A stretch of 33,325 nt of DNA from Deltaproteobacteria bacterium (GCA_947488865.1 CANLCB010000011.1:1-33325); one strand, 5' to 3'; counted from the stretch's first letter, positions 21,882 through 31,156 are shown. The notes: generated from the sequence alone by a model not told the origin. A program made the numbers and translations.

Positions 21882-24146
21882 ATGCAACAAACTGATTTTA
21901 TGAAGCTTTTGACATCATTACGGCCTTTACTGCTGCTAACCCTAACCATTCTCGTTCCCTTCGAGCTATACGCGGACGAATTAGTAACCGGCCCTACCAC
22001 CGCAGAGACCGCCCAAGACGAAAAAATCGTGGACCGCATCACCGTAGTCGGGAATGCGTCGAACGTGAGCTCGGTGCCAGGGGCAGCAGCCCTTCTTGAG
22101 GGCGAGGCGCTACAAGACGCGAAGACCGGCGTCGGTGACATCACCCGCGCCTTGCGTCAGATCCCAGGAGTGAACGTCGTAGAAGAGGACGCTTTCGGGC
22201 TGCGACCTAACATTGGAATGAGAGGGTCTCCATCCGACAGATCCGGGTCGGTCACCTTGATGGAAGACGGAGTGCTCGCAGCCCCAGCCCCCTACTCCGC
22301 TCCTGCCGCCTATTACTTTCCGACCTTCGGCCGAATGGCAGGCATGGAAGTTGTAAAAGGCGCCGGTCAAATTAAGTACGGACCGCGAACAACTGGTGGA
22401 TCACTGAACTTACTCTCAACCGCCATACCAAATCAGTTCACCATATACACCGACGCAGCCGCCGGCAGTTACGGTACTGAGCGAGCGCATCTTTTTGCGG
22501 GGGACTCCGGCAAGTACGGCGGCTACCTCCTTGAGACGTATCAGATGAGGACCGACGGATTTAAGGAACTCGACAGCGGAGGCGACACCGGATTTGATCT
22601 TCAGGATTACATCGGAAAGTTCCGTATCAACACCGATCGCTCAGAAGATGTGTATCAGCAACTTCAATTAAAAGTGGGTCGGTATACTCAAGACGCCAAC
22701 GATACCTACTTAGGATTGACCAAAGAGGATTTCGACAGAAACCCTGACCGTCGATACGCCGCGTCCCAGCTAGACAACGTCGATATCACTCAAGAGCAAT
22801 ATCAGCTCCAGCACTACATCGAGCCCTCAGATTCAGTAGACGTAACCACGACCGGTTATTATCAAACAGTTGATCGCCGATGGAACAAACTCGACAGCGT
22901 TAATGGACAGTCTCTCTCGACCGTTCTGGAGAACCCCGCAAACAATCAGGACGCGTATGATTGGCTTACTGGCGCAAACAGTCCAGCGGACGCGCTTACC
23001 ATGCGAGACGCAGGCCGAGATTATTATGCCGGCGGCGTGCAATCAGTGATGGTCGCGAACGTCAACGACTCGCTCTTCGATCACAGACTTGAGTTCGGCG
23101 CTCGCTACCACCAAGACCAGGAGGATCGAAAGCAACAGGACAACAAATACGAGATGCGCAATAACACGATGGTGCTCACAACCGCTGGCGCCCCCATGAG
23201 CCAGACAAATCGAGTAGCCACAGCCGAAGCCACCGCGCTCTACCTTCAAGACAGCATCACGAAGGGTTCATGGAAGTTCGTTCCAGGAATTCGATATGAG
23301 GGGATTCGCCTTGATCTGAAGGACTACGGTAAAAATGACCCGAATCGACTGGGCACCGATGCTGTTGAAAACAACTCGAACCTCAATGTGTTTATTCCCG
23401 GAGTTGGCGCCGAATATACGATCAACGAGAACCTAGCGACATTCGCTGGTATTCACAAAGGATTCTCACCTCCGGGACCTACGTTGAAACAGGGAGTCGA
23501 AGAAGAGAAGAGCCTCGCCTACGAGGTAGGTACTAATATCCGCCGGAATTCCCTCGTCTCGCAGGTTACCGTGTTCTTCAACGACTACGAAAACCTCCTC
23601 GGCGTTGATAGCCTCTCAAGCGGCGGGACAGGAACAGGCGAACAATTTAACCTCGGAAAGGCATTCACCTACGGAGTGGAATCAAGTGTTCAATACAACG
23701 TACTTGAAAGCGCAAAGACGGAGTTAAAGCTGCCTGTCTACGGAAGCTACACATTTACCGACGCTGAGTTTCGATCATCATTCAAGAGCGACTACTACGG
23801 CAATGTTCAAAAAGGAGACCAGATCCCGTACATCGCTCCAAATCAATTCGCCGTTGGAGCGGGTGTAGAGCACGATAAGTACGGTAAGTTCCTGCTACGG
23901 TCGTACTACGTCGAGTCGATGTTAACGCAGCCAGCCCCCGACGCTGGTGTGTCCAAAGCCCCTTCGACGGATTCGTATTTCGTTCTCGACGCGCACGTTG
24001 AGAGTCCGGATCTCCACAAAGGATTGCGACTCTATGTCGATGTCACAAATATCCTCGACAACGATTACATCGTTGCGTGGCGACCGGCGGGAGCTCGACC
24101 TGGGGCACCGCGCACCGCGTTGGCTGGCGTGAAATTTACCTTTTAA
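21882..24146 (+). CDS. TonB-dependent outer-membrane receptor, FecA-like
   Basis: A 754-residue outer-membrane transporter. A signal peptide covers about 1-31; an in-frame ATG at 21900 (MKLLTSLRPLLLLTLTIL) gives a more typical one. A TonB-box-like DRITVVGNA lies at 51-59. The plug domain (62-185) includes LRQIPGVNVV, NIGMRG and the stretch VTLMEDGVLAAPAPYSAPAAYYFPT split across 124-136 and 137-148. This last block is typical of ferric-dicitrate receptor FecA-like proteins. The remaining 570 residues alternate in beta-strand fashion and end in the Phe expected of a barrel (KFTF). FecA-type receptors import ferric siderophores or citrate, but the ligand cannot be set from sequence. No FecR/FecI pair is adjacent; the ECF sigma gene at 17884 is about 4 kb away and lacks an anti-sigma neighbour. 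tonB diverges from it. Confidence 0.94.
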   Translation: MQQTDFMKLLTSLRPLLLLTLTILVPFELYADELVTGPTTAETAQDEKIVDRITVVGNASNVSSVPGAAALLEGEALQDAKTGVGDITRALRQIPGVNVVEEDAFGLRPNIGMRGSPSDRSGSVTLMEDGVLAAPAPYSAPAAYYFPTFGRMAGMEVVKGAGQIKYGPRTTGGSLNLLSTAIPNQFTIYTDAAAGSYGTERAHLFAGDSGKYGGYLLETYQMRTDGFKELDSGGDTGFDLQDYIGKFRINTDRSEDVYQQLQLKVGRYTQDANDTYLGLTKEDFDRNPDRRYAASQLDNVDITQEQYQLQHYIEPSDSVDVTTTGYYQTVDRRWNKLDSVNGQSLSTVLENPANNQDAYDWLTGANSPADALTMRDAGRDYYAGGVQSVMVANVNDSLFDHRLEFGARYHQDQEDRKQQDNKYEMRNNTMVLTTAGAPMSQTNRVATAEATALYLQDSITKGSWKFVPGIRYEGIRLDLKDYGKNDPNRLGTDAVENNSNLNVFIPGVGAEYTINENLATFAGIHKGFSPPGPTLKQGVEEEKSLAYEVGTNIRRNSLVSQVTVFFNDYENLLGVDSLSSGGTGTGEQFNLGKAFTYGVESSVQYNVLESAKTELKLPVYGSYTFTDAEFRSSFKSDYYGNVQKGDQIPYIAPNQFAVGAGVEHDKYGKFLLRSYYVESMLTQPAPDAGVSKAPSTDSYFVLDAHVESPDLHKGLRLYVDVTNILDNDYIVAWRPAGARPGAPRTALAGVKFTF

Positions 24147-24255
24147 ACAGCCGCGTATGGGAGCACTCCCATACCAACGCCCCTTTACTACTCATAGCTA
24201 GCTGAGCGCTTTCGATGTGTATTTTCGACTGACGGCGGCCGTACGTTCTTACTTG

Positions 24256-24301
24256 AGGATACGTTCATGGAGTACATGAACGTATCCTTTTCGGCTTTTT
24301 T
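24256..24301 (+). terminator. Intrinsic terminator downstream of the receptor gene
   Basis: A perfect 14-base-pair stem, AGGATACGTTCATG (24256-24269) and CATGAACGTATCCT (24275-24288), with a GAGTA loop. It is followed by TTT, then CGGC and seven T at 24295-24301. It lies 110 bases after the receptor stop. Confidence 0.75.
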
Positions 24302-24346
24302 GCAATCTTTCTCCGCCGTCTCCTCTCCTCCATCTCCTCTCTCAGA

Positions 24347-24372
24347 GACCGCGCGGTAAGACCGCGCGGTAA
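24347..24372. repeat. Tandem 13-base repeat of a palindromic unit
   Basis: GACCGCGCGGTAA occurs twice in a row. Each copy contains the perfect palindrome ACCGCGCGGT. The two units can also pair with each other as a ten-base stem with a three-base loop. It could be a double operator site or a hairpin. Apart from this, the 24147-24559 gap holds the terminator at 24256 and a weak hairpin GTATGGGA/TCCCATAC at 24155-24174. I see no supported gene. Confidence 0.6.
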
Positions 24373-24559
24373 CAATCCACCTCAAATATGTTTTAAAAGC
24401 ATATGGAAAGATCGTTGAGATACGTCCCCTGACACGCTGGACACAATGGATTCTCTAGAAGCGGTCGGTCCGCAACTTTAAGCAACGTGGAAAAACTCTT
24501 CAGCATCCGATAGAGAAGGACTGCAAAGCTGGTTGCGCTGTCTCGCTCTACATATCTCG

Positions 24560-25309
24560 CTACAACACCGGAAACTCACTCTGAAGACCCGGCGCGCGCG
24601 AACTAGCGATGAACACCGTGATGTTCGAACAACTTCGAGTAAACGCCTCATTCAGATCTAGTGTTATCACCCCTTGAGAAGAGGCAGCAGCGCTACTGAT
24701 TGTCATCATTGAGCCAGCGCATAACGCCACAACCTCTCCACGGAAAGAGGTTAGCGGAAGAGATTTTGACGCGACGCTGAACGCTACCTTACACGGAGCG
24801 CTGCCGACGTCTCCTACAACAACGAGAGCGCTGCCGTTTAGTGTGAGGCTCGCGCACAGAACAGAGCCGAGCGCCTGAACTTCAAAAACATTCTCGGCCA
24901 TTAACGCGCCCGTGCTCGTGACAGAGAGCTTCGATGCCATGGTTCCAGCACCACGTTGCTGTCGTGCTATTTGAGTGGCGCCGACACCTTCAACATCGAC
25001 CACAAACGCCTCTTCCTCAGCGGGAAGCTCCATCGAGAAATCTCCCGCGTCGTTTGTGCCCGAGTCGACTAGGCTCTCACTGGTGGCAGCCGACGCGACG
25101 CTCATAGAAAGCCGTCCTGCCCGAACGCCGTCAGCTCCCTCTGCGTACCCTGAAAACCTGAGTGAATCGGAGGATGAGGTTCCCGTGGTTCCGCCGCCGC
25201 ACGCAGCGAGGATTCCAAGTGATAGCGCTACGATACCTGCACGCATACGGAAGAGCGCTTGGCTGACTACGTCTCGACCTTCCTTTCGCTGCCTCTTGGT
25301 TTGGTTCAT
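24560..25309 (-). CDS. Putative lipoprotein
   Basis: A roughly 249-residue exported lipoprotein. A basic leader is followed by RMRAGIVALSLGILAACGGG, in which LAAC is a lipobox; the Cys would be lipidated and cut by signal peptidase II. The mature protein has a Gly/Ser/Thr spacer, then beta-rich sequence with repeated Val/Ser runs and four further Cys residues in the second half, possibly in disulfides. I do not recognise the domain. Four residues of open frame extend upstream to an ATG at 25321, but the ATG at 25309 is favoured because it overlaps the preceding gene's stop as TAATG, a classic coupling junction. A third in-frame ATG at 25246 would give a more ordinary signal peptide. The coupling to a DUF6502-like regulator suggests a joint function. 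Confidence 0.8.
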   Translation of the reverse strand: MNQTKRQRKEGRDVVSQALFRMRAGIVALSLGILAACGGGTTGTSSSDSLRFSGYAEGADGVRAGRLSMSVASAATSESLVDSGTNDAGDFSMELPAEEEAFVVDVEGVGATQIARQQRGAGTMASKLSVTSTGALMAENVFEVQALGSVLCASLTLNGSALVVVGDVGSAPCKVAFSVASKSLPLTSFRGEVVALCAGSMMTISSAAASSQGVITLDLNEAFTRSCSNITVFIASSRAPGLQSEFPVL

Positions 25310-26163
25310 TACCGCTCGCATTTCTTACGTCCTCTCTTCTTCGGCATAATTATCTTCGCCGTTTCCACCGGCTCCGCGTATGAAAAAGCTGTTACAGTGA
25401 CACGCGCCCGCTCTTCAGGGGGCGCGCTTGTTGCGACTTCACCTGAAGTGTCTCGATCAAATTTAGAGAGATAATCACGTACTATCAACTGGAACTCGGC
25501 GCCTCGCTGCAGGATCCAGCGACGGATGCCTGGAAGTTCCTGAGGATTTATGTTGTCGAAGGAGGTTCGCAAATGGAGGCTTTGCTCAGGATGTTTTTTT
25601 ACAAGATTCGACTCGATAGCGGCAGTTAAGTCCGCGGTGTCAGCGCTCAGAAGTTCAAGTCCATAGTCGACATCTCCTTGAGGCGTATACTCCTGAGTGA
25701 CAAGCCGAACGAGGTTTCCGTGATACTCGATAGCGCCGATCCGTTCTAGTTCAAAGAGGATCGGGTAGTGAGTCACTTCTTTACTCACTTTCGCTACAAG
25801 CACCGCGAACTCGCTTCCGAGCCCCTCGTGTGTGAGCGGTTTCGGAGCACCATCGCTAGTTCGATACGATTTAGAGGTAGACCACAGTCCGATAACTCGA
25901 TTGAGAATGTCGTGCTGCCCTCGATCAGAGCTCTCACCAGAGAGAAGCCGCGAGACCTCGGAGCGATGAAGCCCCGTCATGACACTTACTTTACTTATAC
26001 TGAAAGCCCCCTGCGCATTGCGTATCTCATTCTCGGCAGCCTGAACGAATGCCTCTCGAATCAGCTCTTCTACCTGCGCCGAACGCACACCGTGATGCAT
26101 ACACCACGACACAAGAGGTCGGATAAGAGCTCGAATGAGGCTGGTCGGGGGAAGTGAGGACAT
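25309..26163 (-). CDS. DUF6502-like helical protein, probable regulator
   Basis: A 284-residue cytosolic protein resembling the DUF6502 family from its opening: LIRALIRPLVSWCMHHGVRSAQVEELIREAFVQAAENE (split here as 9-24, 25-37 and 38-45). ISKVSVMTGLHRSEVSRLLSG (56-76) follows and looks like a helix-turn-helix. The middle region (115-200) has mixed alpha/beta sequence, and the C-terminus ends in a very basic KKRGRKK. DUF6502 function is not established; the HTH-like segment and the basic tail suggest DNA binding. The next gene, a lipoprotein, starts on this gene's stop (TAATG). The divergent gene encodes a secreted DUF4397-like protein, and the 141-base gap between them carries a promoter and a short inverted repeat. 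I infer a small regulated envelope module. Confidence 0.7.
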   Translation of the reverse strand: MSSLPPTSLIRALIRPLVSWCMHHGVRSAQVEELIREAFVQAAENEIRNAQGAFSISKVSVMTGLHRSEVSRLLSGESSDRGQHDILNRVIGLWSTSKSYRTSDGAPKPLTHEGLGSEFAVLVAKVSKEVTHYPILFELERIGAIEYHGNLVRLVTQEYTPQGDVDYGLELLSADTADLTAAIESNLVKKHPEQSLHLRTSFDNINPQELPGIRRWILQRGAEFQLIVRDYLSKFDRDTSGEVATSAPPEERARVTVTAFSYAEPVETAKIIMPKKRGRKKCER

Positions 26164-26220
26164 GCTAACTGCCTGATATGCATCAACTACGGTAAGGCTG
26201 CCTTTATTTTACAGCAATAG

Positions 26221-26271
26221 TTGACTAGAGGGAAGCCAATAGCGTATTTTACTGTTACAATACGGCAGTAA
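26221..26271 (+). promoter_or_regulatory. Promoter and inverted repeat upstream of the DUF4397-like gene
   Basis: TTGACT at 26221-26226 and TATTTT at 26245-26250 are 18 bases apart. TACAAT at 26256-26261 is an alternative -10. TTACTG (26249-26254) and CAGTAA (26266-26271) form a six-base inverted repeat spanning the likely start point, a possible operator for the divergent DUF6502-like protein. Confidence 0.4.
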
Positions 26272-26304
26272 TTAAACCAGGCTTAACAAAAAGGAAGTAC
26301 ATAT

Positions 26305-26976
26305 ATGCGAATATCACTGGGAATAATTGCATGTGGGCTGATCTCGCTTCTGAGCGCGGCGCCACTCGCCTCTGCGGCTAACGTTAACGTTGTACACGGA
26401 ATCGATGGCCGAGACTTAGGACTCGCTCGGGCGCTCCCAGTTGATATCGCGGTAAATGGAAACTGCTCGCTGCGAGGAGTGAAATTCAAGCAGTCCGCGA
26501 TCGTCGATCTAGCTCCAGCGGACTACACGATTACCGTACATCTCGCCGACGGATCATGCTCTCAAGCAGCCGTAATCACGAAGCAGGTTACCATCCCTGA
26601 GAATGTGCGAGTTTTCTCGGCGGTCGCAAGCCTGTCGAGCAGTGGGACGCCGCAGCTAGCGGTCTTTAATGTCTCGGAGTTCTTACTCCCGTCGACGGTT
26701 ATCGTCCGACACCTAGCACAAGCAGGTAGCGTGGCGGTGAAGTTTAGCAGCTCGGAGTTGCTTTCGTCGCAAAACTCGCGGCTCCGAAATGGCAAGCAGG
26801 CGGCCTTGGCCGTTTTATCGAACCGAGTGCCGTACACAGCGAATATCTATCCGGGGTCAAGCCGTCACTCGATAGCGCGGCTTACTGGTGTAGGGCGCTC
26901 TAAGTTCACGATCTACAATATCGTTGGGTCACAGAAAAATGGGTTTACGATTATCTCTGAGCGCTTAGCACCGTAG
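26305..26976 (+). CDS. Secreted DUF4397-like protein
   Basis: A 223-residue exported protein. The signal peptide MRISLGIIACGLISLLSAAP ends near LASA|AN at residue 24. The mature part opens ANVNVVHGIDGRDLGLARAL and continues PVDIAVNGNCSLRGVKF, ... APADYTITVHLADGSC. This is the DUF4397 pattern, in which a short N-terminal strand meets the VDVYVNG-type strand and then a YxVxV strand, an immunoglobulin-like beta sandwich. Two Cys in the mature part (in NGNCSL and DGSCSQ) could form a disulfide. The C-terminal half is beta-rich and less conserved. A good ribosome binding site, AAGGAAG, lies seven bases before the ATG. It has no membrane anchor or wall signal and is probably periplasmic or extracellular. 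Function unknown. Confidence 0.8.
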   Translation: MRISLGIIACGLISLLSAAPLASAANVNVVHGIDGRDLGLARALPVDIAVNGNCSLRGVKFKQSAIVDLAPADYTITVHLADGSCSQAAVITKQVTIPENVRVFSAVASLSSSGTPQLAVFNVSEFLLPSTVIVRHLAQAGSVAVKFSSSELLSSQNSRLRNGKQAALAVLSNRVPYTANIYPGSSRHSIARLTGVGRSKFTIYNIVGSQKNGFTIISERLAP

Positions 26977-27326
26977 TAATCGTCTGCGATACAGTTAAGA
27001 AACCCGCACTTTTTTACAAGTAGTTGCTCCATGCTGGGCGACCAATTAAGGAGTTGCGAAGGACCATTAGATTGGGTCGAAATTTGCAAATGACTACTCA
27101 AGCTCAGGGCTCCTAGCTTCCAAGTAAATAAGGCGGCTCCCTCCCTGCCTTGCTGGGGCCTTGGTTACAGCCTACACCTTTTTCACTCATCAGGTGTAGG
27201 CTGCCCCCACCGTGAGCGCATCGCATGGCGCTGGTTTTAAGGTCGACGGCACCAGTGTTTAAGTAATATCAGCCCTGTTGGTTGTAGTAGCCCTGGGCTG
27301 ATCACCGGAATGCTGTGGAAATCAGC
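26977..27326. other. Non-coding 350-base gap with several stem-loops
   Basis: I found no supported gene here. Structures seen are a perfect 12-base stem CAGCCTACACCT (27168-27179) with AGGTGTAGGCTG (27192-27203), and an eight-base stem ATCAGCCC (27268-27275) with GGGCTGAT (27295-27302). Between them a CTGGT and ACCAG pair lies near 27231-27255. Neither large stem is followed by a T tract, so they are not ordinary terminators. A structured RNA or a repeat element is possible. Confidence 0.4.
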
Positions 27327-28223
27327 TTATCTTGCGAGCTGAGAGATAGCTTTTTGCACTTCATCAAAAGCGCCTTGGGTATTCGCTTCCGGATGCGCAA
27401 AGAACATTATCTTCTGACAACCGCGAGGTGGTTTCGGTAGATCCACAGTTTGAATCGGATCTATGCACTTCCCCTCAGCGGAGCGTCCCCAACCACCACT
27501 GCGAGAATTCTCAGGGACCGCTTGTTGCGTGTGGAGTCCATCAAAAAGGATCCACTCGCCTCCACCGTTATCCACGCGAGATTTTACCAGATATAAAAGG
27601 GTTCCTTCTAACTCATACCCCATACCGAGGTGTTCGGTTCCCTCGCAGCCACCAACTCCGTGAAGAAGACTCTCTTGAGGCTTGGCCACCCCTCGCCCCT
27701 CGTCCGTTACCATGACTACAAGCATTTTGTGGGCTTGTCCCTGAGAATCCTGACTTACTATCTCTCGCGCAAACACCGCTCCAGGAGCGAATACCGCCTC
27801 TCCATTTACGATTGCGGGATAGCCATCCTGATACCGATGTCCGTGCTGTCCAATGTTTCGTACAGCTTCACCTATCGCGCCGCGAATTCGACTAGGCTGT
27901 CCATCAGGGTAATACTCTGGAAAGGAGCGCTCTAAGTCCCCTCGGTTGAACGCTGCACCCTCGACGATACTGTGCCGCATCCCGAGAAAAACTGGCCATG
28001 CACGGAAGTTGCCGACCTCCTTCCGAGGAGCATTCCACACCGCTTCAAGAGCGACGGCGCCAGCGCCGTGCGCCTCAACAAAGATGTCTTTCAGAGCTGG
28101 AAGCGTCGTGAGGGTCGCTAGAGAGCGATGGATCTCTGCAGCGAGATCGAGCACTGGACTCAGTGGAGAGGAACCCACCTCCAAAAATGAACCAGATTTT
28201 TGTCCAGTTGTTACTTTTGACAT
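27327..28223 (-). CDS. Orphan GHKL ATPase-like (HATPase_c type) protein
   Basis: A 298-residue cytosolic protein in which I see a degenerate histidine-kinase-type ATP-binding fold. The N-box-like helix is GEAVRNIGQHGH, with E119, N123 and H127. The G1-like motif is VTDEGRGV, with D174 and two Gly. The G2-like motif is GMGYELEG at 200-207. Such folds occur in RsbW-type anti-sigma kinases and in histidine kinases. Here no histidine-phosphotransfer, receiver or PAS domain is present, and the segment between the N and G1 motifs carries an extra beta hairpin (YPAIVNGEAVFAPGAVFARE). The ATG at 28223 is chosen over a GTG at 28226. The N-terminal 110 residues are helical without a clear family. An upstream gene on the same strand encodes a 176-residue acidic protein, 130 bases away. 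The role is not known; a regulatory kinase or ATP-dependent switch is the best guess. Confidence 0.65.
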   Translation of the reverse strand: MSKVTTGQKSGSFLEVGSSPLSPVLDLAAEIHRSLATLTTLPALKDIFVEAHGAGAVALEAVWNAPRKEVGNFRAWPVFLGMRHSIVEGAAFNRGDLERSFPEYYPDGQPSRIRGAIGEAVRNIGQHGHRYQDGYPAIVNGEAVFAPGAVFAREIVSQDSQGQAHKMLVVMVTDEGRGVAKPQESLLHGVGGCEGTEHLGMGYELEGTLLYLVKSRVDNGGGEWILFDGLHTQQAVPENSRSGGWGRSAEGKCIDPIQTVDLPKPPRGCQKIMFFAHPEANTQGAFDEVQKAISQLAR

Positions 28224-28353
28224 CACTAATCCGTCAGCTCTACGGATACCTCTCAGTATACTAGAGATACCGCGCTTTCCTCTACTACAAGCGCAATTCT
28301 ATACTTTGCGCGAACCATTCCCCCTATGGTTCCAGGTGGTTGAAACGTGAATA

Positions 28354-28884
28354 TTACCCCTCGACTCCATTCTCTTTAGCTATAACATCAATAATGCTTC
28401 CGTCCTCAAGGCGAATGGGCCCCTCGAAGCGATCAGGGTCTTGAAGAAGCTCATCCAGCTGGGCGAAGCACGACTCAAAGGCCGCCTCCAACCGTGTAAC
28501 ATCACCCGACTCGTAATACTCACCTTCGTCGGAGACTTCAAGATGAGAGAAAAGCGGCCTTACTAATTTCAGAAGAGTCACCACCAAAATGTGAGTCTCT
28601 ACATTTGAGAACTGAGTCTTTATGCGTTCCTGTACGAAGAGATCGCTATCGAATTCAAAGCGCAACGGCTCAGCGTCCTCGTGCGGCATGACCACGATAC
28701 CCTTGGCTGGCCCTTCGTAAACATCGGCCCCCTCTTGGTCAAATCGCTCAAGCACCGCGTCGTAGTTGGAGTTTTCTTCATATGACCATCCATGCTGGTC
28801 AGCAAAGGCCCTCACCACCTCGACTAATTTTTGGTACGAGGTCTCATCCTTAAGCGAGCCTTCAAAGTGAATTGTCACACCCAT
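28354..28884 (-). CDS. Hypothetical acidic protein
   Basis: A 176-residue protein that I cannot name. It starts with a strand (MGVTIHFEG) and a helix (SYQKLVEVVRAFADQHGW), followed by IVVMPHEDAEPLRFEFDSDLFVQERIKTQF and a helix-rich second half that is strongly acidic. The alternating start and the PHEDxEPLRFEFD block look like a conserved compact alpha/beta domain; I have a vague memory of similar unnamed proteins but cannot confirm it. There is no signal peptide or membrane segment. GGAG lies eight bases before the ATG. It lies upstream of the ATPase-like gene on the same strand and may be co-transcribed. A seven-base hairpin GAACCAT/ATGGTTC (28312-28332) lies between them. Confidence 0.7.
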   Translation of the reverse strand: MGVTIHFEGSLKDETSYQKLVEVVRAFADQHGWSYEENSNYDAVLERFDQEGADVYEGPAKGIVVMPHEDAEPLRFEFDSDLFVQERIKTQFSNVETHILVVTLLKLVRPLFSHLEVSDEGEYYESGDVTRLEAAFESCFAQLDELLQDPDRFEGPIRLEDGSIIDVIAKENGVEG

Positions 28885-29092
28885 AGTTTGTTCTCCGTGC
28901 CCCCTATTATGACCTCAAGTCACGAGAGAGTAGCTTTTATAGCCTTGGCTTTACGTATCCAACAGTCAAGGACTTACCGTAGGCGATACTTCCAGATTCT
29001 CCGCTAAGAGTTGCCATAAGCACACGTTCAGAACTAAAAACGCCTCTGGATGCCCATGATTAGCATTAACCGGTGTAGTAGGCTGAAACGGC

Positions 29093-29661
29093 ATGGACCC
29101 CCAAGAACAACGGCAAAAACAAAGCGAGCTACTGCATCCTGAGGGGATATCCCTCAAGGACGTGTTCTTCGCGGCTCGACAGCACTACCCCGAGATGGAA
29201 CCAAGCGATCTCGCTGTCCCAGCCACTCCAAGAGGGTACAAGATTACCGAGAGCATTTACGTCTCTCACTGGATCCCCTCCCACAATCCCGATTTTCTGC
29301 GGGCCTTCGGCATTCAATCAATTTTGTGCCTCGATGGTAAATTGAAACCCGAATGGGCAGAGGCGCTTGGAGTTAAAAAGATCACCTCGCTTGATATCCC
29401 TGACGGACCCGCTTTCACGAAACACCACCTCCTCGACGGGGTGAAGGCACTTGAGGACTTGGTCGCTCACCACTCCCCAGTGCTCGTGTGTTGCCATGCG
29501 GGACAGAGCAGGTCTCCCGCCATAGCTATCGGATACATCGCGATCCATACACACGTCTCTGTCAAGGAAGCGTTGGCTCTCGTACGAAGGGAGCGGGCTC
29601 CCGAACGAGAAATCAAGATCTGGCCATCGATGCAGGAGGCCCTTCGACGGGTTGTGACGAA

Positions 29662-29665
<4 letters not shown>
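29093..29665 (+). CDS. Dual-specificity protein phosphatase-like protein
   Basis: A 190-residue cytosolic protein of the cysteine-phosphatase class. Residues 50-185 form the domain: ITESIYVSHWIPSHN, FGIQSILCLDGKL, SLDIPDGPAF (with D101/D104 as candidate general acids), and the signature LVCCHAGQSRSPAIAIGYIA (131-150). The CX5R core is C134-HAGQS-R140, followed by the usual Ser-Pro. The residue before the catalytic Cys is normally His but is Cys-133 here, and the residue after it is His. VSVKEALALVRRERA (155-169) matches the conserved helix that packs on the active site. The substrate could be phosphoprotein, phospholipid or RNA 5' ends. It is the first gene of a tight cassette: the next gene starts on its stop (ATGA). 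The ribosome binding site is weak. Confidence 0.87.
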
Positions 29666-30352
<687 letters not shown>

Positions 30353-30366
<14 letters not shown>

Positions 30367-31069
30367 CCCCGGAAAGATCAATCTTCCATCAGACGACCAA
30401 CAGACAAGAGAGCTACAAAACGCTCGTGACCTGTACGCACGAGGAGACGCGGAGCTCGACCGACAAGCAGCCGAGATATTTCTCAGGGTCTTTCAGGATA
30501 TAAAAAATTCGTCTGGAAGCGTCGCGCTCGACAAAGTGGATTACCTTCCGCAACTCGTTCAGCTACTCGTTCACCAAGGACTTGCGGAAAAAGCGGGAGA
30601 ATGGGCCGCGACTCTATTCTCAACCGTGCAAGGCAAAGAGCAGTGGCTCAAACGTGGCACACTTCACGATTGCTTCGTGTGGGCATCGAAAGGACTCGCC
30701 ACTGCCGGACGCTTCGAGGAAGCTCGAAGAATTGAGGCGAAGTTTGTAGAGAGCGTCGCTCCGAGACTAGAGAAGCCAGGATTCTCGGTGGCCGAATCCT
30801 TCTTCCGCACAGCGGTGTACTACCACCAAGAGGGCCATTCGATGCGAGCGTTGATTAACGCGGCCCGAGCGAGCGACATCGGATGGCAGGCTTTCAGAGG
30901 GAGCAGAGATGAGGCTCGCGGCCTATTCGAGCTACTGTCGTTCGTTAAGCACCTTCAAGATCGAGAAGGCGCCCCTGAACGCGATATCCAACGCACTAAA
31001 AATAGGCTTCGTGAGGCGGTAAAAGTCATCGCGCAGGGGGAGAGCGAGACTCACAAGAGAAGCGCCTAG
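30353..31069 (+). CDS. Hypothetical helical repeat protein
   Basis: A 238-residue protein that I cannot name. It looks entirely helical, with pairs of amphipathic helices resembling degenerate TPR or similar repeats: ARDLYARGDAELDRQAAEIFLRV, YLPQLVQLLVHQGLAEKAGE, CFVWASKGLATAGRFEEARR and FRTAVYYHQEGHSMRALINA. The C-terminal 40 residues are strongly charged. There is no signal peptide. A near-perfect Shine-Dalgarno AAGGAGG at 30341-30347, five bases before the ATG, lies inside the end of the upstream gene, so this last gene of the cassette should be translated more strongly than the first two. A scaffold or partner role for the phosphatase or the ParB-like protein is possible but unproven. Confidence 0.72.
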
Positions 31070-31114
31070 AACAAAACGTCAGGATCGTGACCGTGGACCA
31101 GTCTGTCCGCGGCC

Positions 31115-31156
31115 TTTGTACCCGCGGCCGGCGAGGCCGCCGGCCCTCCAATGCAC
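31115..31156. repeat. Right half of the palindromic dispersed element
   Basis: These 42 bases match the right arm of the full element at 18625-18666 with one mismatch, including the terminal GAGGCCGCCGGCCCTCCA and the flanking ATGCAC. The left half is absent. It lies between the cassette and pheT. Confidence 0.85.

Noticed and set aside
24188-24385. 65-codon minus-strand open frame over the terminator
   Set aside because: It runs through the receptor terminator and the tandem palindrome; no ribosome binding site or protein features.
28312-28332. Hairpin GAACCAT/ATGGTTC as a terminator for the 176-residue protein gene
   Set aside because: No T tract on the minus strand and only seven base pairs, so not supported as a terminator.
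29488-29661. Upstream extension of the polyasparagine gene
   Set aside because: It lies wholly inside the phosphatase gene in another frame; the ATG overlapping the phosphatase stop is the better start.
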